A stretch of DNA of 64,000 bases from NCBI RefSeq assembly GCF_004352845.1, contig NZ_SJRX01000001.1, forward strand, positions 62,001 through 126,000. The letters are read 5' to 3'. A model generated the notes under the pieces. It made no database searches and had not been told where the DNA came from. It saw only the letters and a program-made list of their open reading frames with translations. Shown piece after piece: positions 61,713 to 64,000 of the stretch (position 1 is the stretch's first letter; the number at the start of each line of letters is the position of its first letter). Source of the DNA: Luteimonas terricola (GTDB lineage: Bacteria > Pseudomonadota > Gammaproteobacteria > Xanthomonadales > Xanthomonadaceae). Made by a program: the position numbers and the translations under genes.

Positions 61713-62147
61713 GTGCGCGAATTCCAGGACCAGTTGCATCGGCTGAAGTTGGCTCTCCGACTCCAAGAGGATCGGGACGTGGCCGATGCGCTGGGCATGA
61801 CCAAGGCCGCGTTCTCGGCCAGGAAGAAGCGCGGGTCGTTTCCGGTCGACAAGCTCAAGGCTCTCGCAGCCGACAGGCCGGAGCTCGGCTTGGACGTCAA
61901 GTACGTCCTCACGGGGATCCATGACGAGTTGCAGCGGCGCCTGACCGCAATCTCCACGGCCACCCGCATTGCGGAGGGCGTCTCCGGAAAGAAGGCGCGC
62001 TACGAAGTGCAAGAACAGGTTTTTCAGGCGCTGGTAGATCAACTGGACGCAGACGAGCAGCGCCTTGTGCACTGCTACCGGCGAGCGGACCCAAAGGGCA
62101 AAGCGCTGTTGATCGCGACGGCTATCACTCTAGGCGGTGACGACTAG
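61713..62147 (+). CDS. CI-like phage repressor
   Basis: A 144-residue rightward gene divergent from the early operon. LQEDRDVADALGMTKAAFSA with KKRGSFPVDKLKALA is a CI-repressor HTH; RYEVQEQVFQALVDQLDADE may form a dimerisation helix. There is no S24 peptidase domain, so it is not expected to be cleaved by RecA. GTG 61713 is the only in-frame start that gives a full HTH; GGGCGGA lies just upstream. Confidence 0.85.
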   Translation: MREFQDQLHRLKLALRLQEDRDVADALGMTKAAFSARKKRGSFPVDKLKALAADRPELGLDVKYVLTGIHDELQRRLTAISTATRIAEGVSGKKARYEVQEQVFQALVDQLDADEQRLVHCYRRADPKGKALLIATAITLGGDD

Positions 62148-62188
62148 TCGGCGCGCTTCGCGGCGCCAACCAAGAAGGGGAGATCGAA

Positions 62189-62812
62189 ATGAGCGAGGGG
62201 AAGACGCGCATGAGAGCCGGAACTTCAATTGCCACGTGCACGGTGGCGCTGATCGCGCTGGGCGCGGCGTCCTGCGCAATTACCAGCGGACATCACACTG
62301 GCCCGAACGGCCAGCCGGTCTATTTCATCGACGGGATGAGCGCGGGCACCGCGTACAAGAAGGCGCAGAAGTTGTGCCCCGGGGGCTACAACCTGATAGG
62401 AAACCCGCGACAGTCGTCGCCGGTCGACTACGTCATGACCATCGAATGCAAGGGGCCGGCGGTGGGCGGCAGCGGTGGCGTCGGGCACACGTTGGATCCG
62501 GCGACGCGCGGCGGATGGTGGGCAGATCACGCGCCCGAGCAGGCTGACGTTCCCGACTACGCCAGCTGGGAAAAGTTCGACGCGCGGAAGTTCGCGCGCA
62601 TGGAGCCGCGCCGGACGACGCGCGTGCAGATGGCCGAGATGCTGGGGCAACCCACAAATTCGATGGACCTGCCCGGCGACTTCGGTTCGGACCAGTGGAT
62701 CGAGGGGTCCCAGGCGCTCGGCGTCATCTACAAGCGGGGCGTGCTCCAGGAGGTCAACCTCCTGTCCAGCATTGACCTGAGCATCGCAGAGCGGCAGCGG
62801 CTCGGCCTCTAA
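62189..62812 (+). CDS. Phage-borne lipoprotein (accessory gene)
   Basis: A 207-residue protein. AAGGGGAG precedes ATG 62189; the leader ends in a lipobox-like AAS-Cys29. VDYVMTIECKG and the C-terminal MAEMLGQPTNSMDLPGDF recall small envelope lipoproteins of the OmlA/SmpA type. Located between repressor and lysis genes, where lysogenic-conversion cargo is often found. Function unknown. Confidence 0.75.
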   Translation: MSEGKTRMRAGTSIATCTVALIALGAASCAITSGHHTGPNGQPVYFIDGMSAGTAYKKAQKLCPGGYNLIGNPRQSSPVDYVMTIECKGPAVGGSGGVGHTLDPATRGGWWADHAPEQADVPDYASWEKFDARKFARMEPRRTTRVQMAEMLGQPTNSMDLPGDFGSDQWIEGSQALGVIYKRGVLQEVNLLSSIDLSIAERQRLGL

Positions 62813-62826
62813 AACGAGGGTTGACG

Positions 62827-63120
62827 ATGGACCGAGTGCAGCGCCTCGCCGCTTCTATGGTGAACCTGGGCGAGTCCGCATCCGAGACGCACGCAGGGTT
62901 GCACGTGCTGGAGCTCGCCGTGGCCGCGCTGATTCGTTCGCATCCGGCCCCGGAGAGGTTTGCCGAGGAGTTCCGGCGATACTGGCTGCAGTCCGGGTCG
63001 CTTCATTCAGACGACGAAGTCGATCCCGTAGCCGCCGCCCGGATTGACTCAGCGCTGTCGATTCTCGAAGAGGCGTGTCCGGTGCCACTACGCGTTCGCC
63101 CACCTCGGACTGGCGGCTAG
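62827..63120 (+). CDS. Phage hypothetical protein (97 aa)
   Basis: Helical protein (HVLELAVAALIRSHPAPERF; RIDSALSILEEACPVP) starting 14 bp after the lipoprotein gene. A TTG at 62821 is an alternative start. No family recognised. Convergent with the Acb2-like gene. Confidence 0.65.
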   Translation: MDRVQRLAASMVNLGESASETHAGLHVLELAVAALIRSHPAPERFAEEFRRYWLQSGSLHSDDEVDPVAAARIDSALSILEEACPVPLRVRPPRTGG

Positions 63121-63134
63121 CCACTCCAGCGGCC

Positions 63135-63359
63135 CTAGAACGTCGTCGGCTGCGCAATCGCCCGCACCGCCCACATGAAGCCCGTCTGCAGCTCGGTGCG
63201 GGCAATCGCGACGGCGCGCTGGTCCACGCCCTGAAGCTTGCCCAACGTCTCGATCAGGTCGCCGACCATCGCGGCCTGCGTCTTGATGGCGTTCATCGCA
63301 TCGATCTCCCACTGCGCGAGCTCGCGGTAGCCGCTGATCTTGCGGTGCTGGTTTTCCAT
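63135..63359 (-). CDS. acb2: Acb2/Tad1-like cyclic-nucleotide sponge (anti-CBASS/anti-Thoeris)
   Basis: A 74-residue helical-hairpin protein beginning MENQHRKISGYRELAQWEID. VDQRAVAIARTELQTGFMWA and the ending VRAIAQPTTF match the consensus I know for Acb2/Tad1-domain phage proteins, which sequester cyclic oligonucleotide or cADPR-type signals and so block CBASS or Thoeris defence. One deviation is Ala after D-Q-R, where Trp is frequent. It is the only minus-strand gene in the rightward segment, so it has its own transcription, either from the 63360-63500 region or antisense. Recognition is from memory of the family. Confidence 0.78.
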   Translation of the reverse strand: MENQHRKISGYRELAQWEIDAMNAIKTQAAMVGDLIETLGKLQGVDQRAVAIARTELQTGFMWAVRAIAQPTTF

Positions 63360-63495
63360 GACGTCGCCTTTGCCTGATGGGTGGAGGCGGCAGCGCGCCG
63401 CGCCCGTGCACTGTCTCGCGCGCGCGCGGAAGAGTCTTTTGAACGAGGTCCAATGACCCTCCGCCGGGGGATTCCCACACTGCAGCTGTCGATTT

Positions 63496-63515
63496 GATGC
63501 ACGTGCGTGTGCATC
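63496..63515. promoter_or_regulatory. 20-bp dyad upstream of the lysis gene
   Basis: GATGCAC (63496-63502) and GTGCATC (63509-63515) flank a 6-bp spacer. Mor/C activators bind such dyads just upstream of middle/late promoters, and this one lies 63 bp before the endolysin start. Candidate Mor-type target; no -10 box is clear. Confidence 0.45.
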
Positions 63516-63563
63516 GGCCGGCGGCAGGAGTCCTCGTCCTCTCACTGTCGCCGGCCACCTTTT
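63516..63563 (+). terminator. Possible terminator or attenuator before the endolysin gene
   Basis: GGCCGGCG (63516-63523) pairs with CGCCGGCC (63549-63556), followed by ACCTTTT. The 25-nt loop is long, so activity is uncertain. It could shield the lysis gene from read-through during lysogeny. Confidence 0.35.
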
Positions 63564-63577
63564 ATCCAGGAGCTGGC

Positions 63578-64000
63578 ATGGCCACCGTCGAACCACCCGG
63601 AAGCGGCAAAACCGGGCCCATCGTGGGCGGCGTGGCCTTTGGTTCCGCGATGCTGCTGGCCTTCCTGATGCTGTGGGAGTCGAGCAGCAAGCCCATCCTG
63701 ATCGTGTACCCCGACCGGCTGGCTGGCGGGTTGCCGACCGTCTGCGACGGCCTGACCCGGCATGTCACCACCACGCCGATCGTCGTCGGCGAACGCTGGA
63801 CGCTGGAGAAATGTGAGCGCGAGACCGCCGCCGCAGTGGTGCGCGTGCAGGTGCGCTTGATCCGGTGCTTCAAGGACACGCCGCCGCAGTCGGTGTTCGA
63901 CGCCGCAAGCTCGCACGCCTGGAACCTGGGCGCGGGCGCCACCTGCGGCAGCGCCGCGATGAAGGCCTGGAACCGGGGCGACTATCCACTGGGTTGCCGG
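63578..64000 (+). CDS. Phage endolysin, GH24 lysozyme with signal-anchor (3' truncated by window end)
   Basis: At least 141 residues, open to the last base. CCAGGAG (63566-63572) precedes ATG 63578. Residues about 13-33 form one N-terminal hydrophobic helix, as in SAR endolysins. The muramidase part shows YPDRLAGGLPTVCDGLTRHV, then ERWTLEKCERETAAAVVRVQ and SHAWNLGAGATCGSAAMKAW. It degrades peptidoglycan at lysis. No holin is seen before it. First gene of the rightward lysis module. Confidence 0.88.
   Translation, partial: MATVEPPGSGKTGPIVGGVAFGSAMLLAFLMLWESSSKPILIVYPDRLAGGLPTVCDGLTRHVTTTPIVVGERWTLEKCERETAAAVVRVQVRLIRCFKDTPPQSVFDAASSHAWNLGAGATCGSAAMKAWNRGDYPLGCR

Larger units (their letters stand above)
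49047..64000. mobile_element. Mu-like transposable prophage, left part (BcepMu/B3-like)
   Basis: Diagnostic genes are a MuA-type DDE transposase, a MuB-type ATPase, GemA (gp16), a Mor-type activator, DUF3164 and a CI-like repressor. As in the BcepMu type, early genes run toward the left end, while lysis and (beyond the window) structural genes run right. The left terminus lies somewhere between about 49003 and 49084 and is not pinpointed. The right end is outside the window. Confidence 0.93.

Noticed and set aside
63562-63942. Minus-strand frame at the window end
   Set aside because: Antisense to the GH24 endolysin, which has an RBS and clear lysozyme motifs.
49047-64000. CRISPR array or restriction-modification genes in the accessory region
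   Set aside because: No regularly spaced repeats, Cas, methylase or restriction domains were seen.

Overview
The window is GC-rich bacterial DNA. The order alaS-csrA-tRNA-Ser-tRNA-Arg at the left edge, the high GC and the gene families present fit a member of the Xanthomonadaceae (Lysobacter- or Luteimonas-like). This host assignment is inferred from gene content, not from a search.

Region 1 (1-1430) is housekeeping: the 3' end of alaS, csrA, tRNA-Ser(GCT), tRNA-Arg(ACG) and a clear intrinsic terminator.

Region 2 (1522-46929) is a very large polysaccharide locus. The left part holds an acyltransferase, a secreted beta-helix protein, a methyltransferase, a glycosyltransferase, a six-hairpin-like lipoprotein co-translated with an FG-GAP/UnbV-type secreted protein, and a PP-loop enzyme. 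The centre is an eleven-gene leftward operon (25326 to 12850): NodB-type deacetylases, an O-antigen ligase/polymerase-like protein, a flippase, a CapK-like AMP-ligase and glycosyltransferases. Eight consecutive junctions in it are 4-bp start/stop overlaps. Next come a DnaJ-domain membrane protein, a methyltransferase and AsnB. They are followed by a sugar- or acyl-modification module (acyl carrier protein, acyl-AMP ligase, NadE-like enzyme, GNAT) flanked by two PQQ-dehydrogenase-like lipoproteins. The right part has the export and initiation set: EpsB-type phosphoglycosyl transferase, a large haem-motif lipoprotein, a BBP2-type outer-membrane barrel, a BY-kinase-like ATPase that lacks the Walker A lysine, a Wzz-like chain-length protein, a Wza-like export lipoprotein, and galE. 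The set resembles exosortase-associated EPS loci, but no exosortase lies in the window. Three exported proteins share a C-terminal NG-x-x-PL-x-PP motif, and two of them also share a terminal VRITP-x-x-V-x-WW-x4-RW tail. This looks like an unrecognised sorting or anchoring signal and is my best candidate for something new.

Region 3 (46919-49046) is ordinary host sequence: an alpha/beta hydrolase, thiD and a small XRE-type regulator.

Region 4 (about 49047 to the window end) is the left part of a Mu-like transposable prophage with BcepMu/B3-like layout. Early genes run leftward from a promoter/operator at 61673-61701: regulator, DUF3102-like, MuA-type transposase, MuB-type ATPase, many small proteins, DUF3164, HNH protein, DUF2786, RdgC, GemA (gp16) and a Mor-type activator. 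The CI-like repressor, two accessory genes and the start of the lysis module (GH24 endolysin cut by the window end) run rightward. A minus-strand gene between them (63135-63359) looks like an Acb2/Tad1 cyclic-nucleotide sponge, an anti-CBASS/anti-Thoeris protein. The exact left end of the prophage is not resolved; head and tail genes must lie beyond the window.
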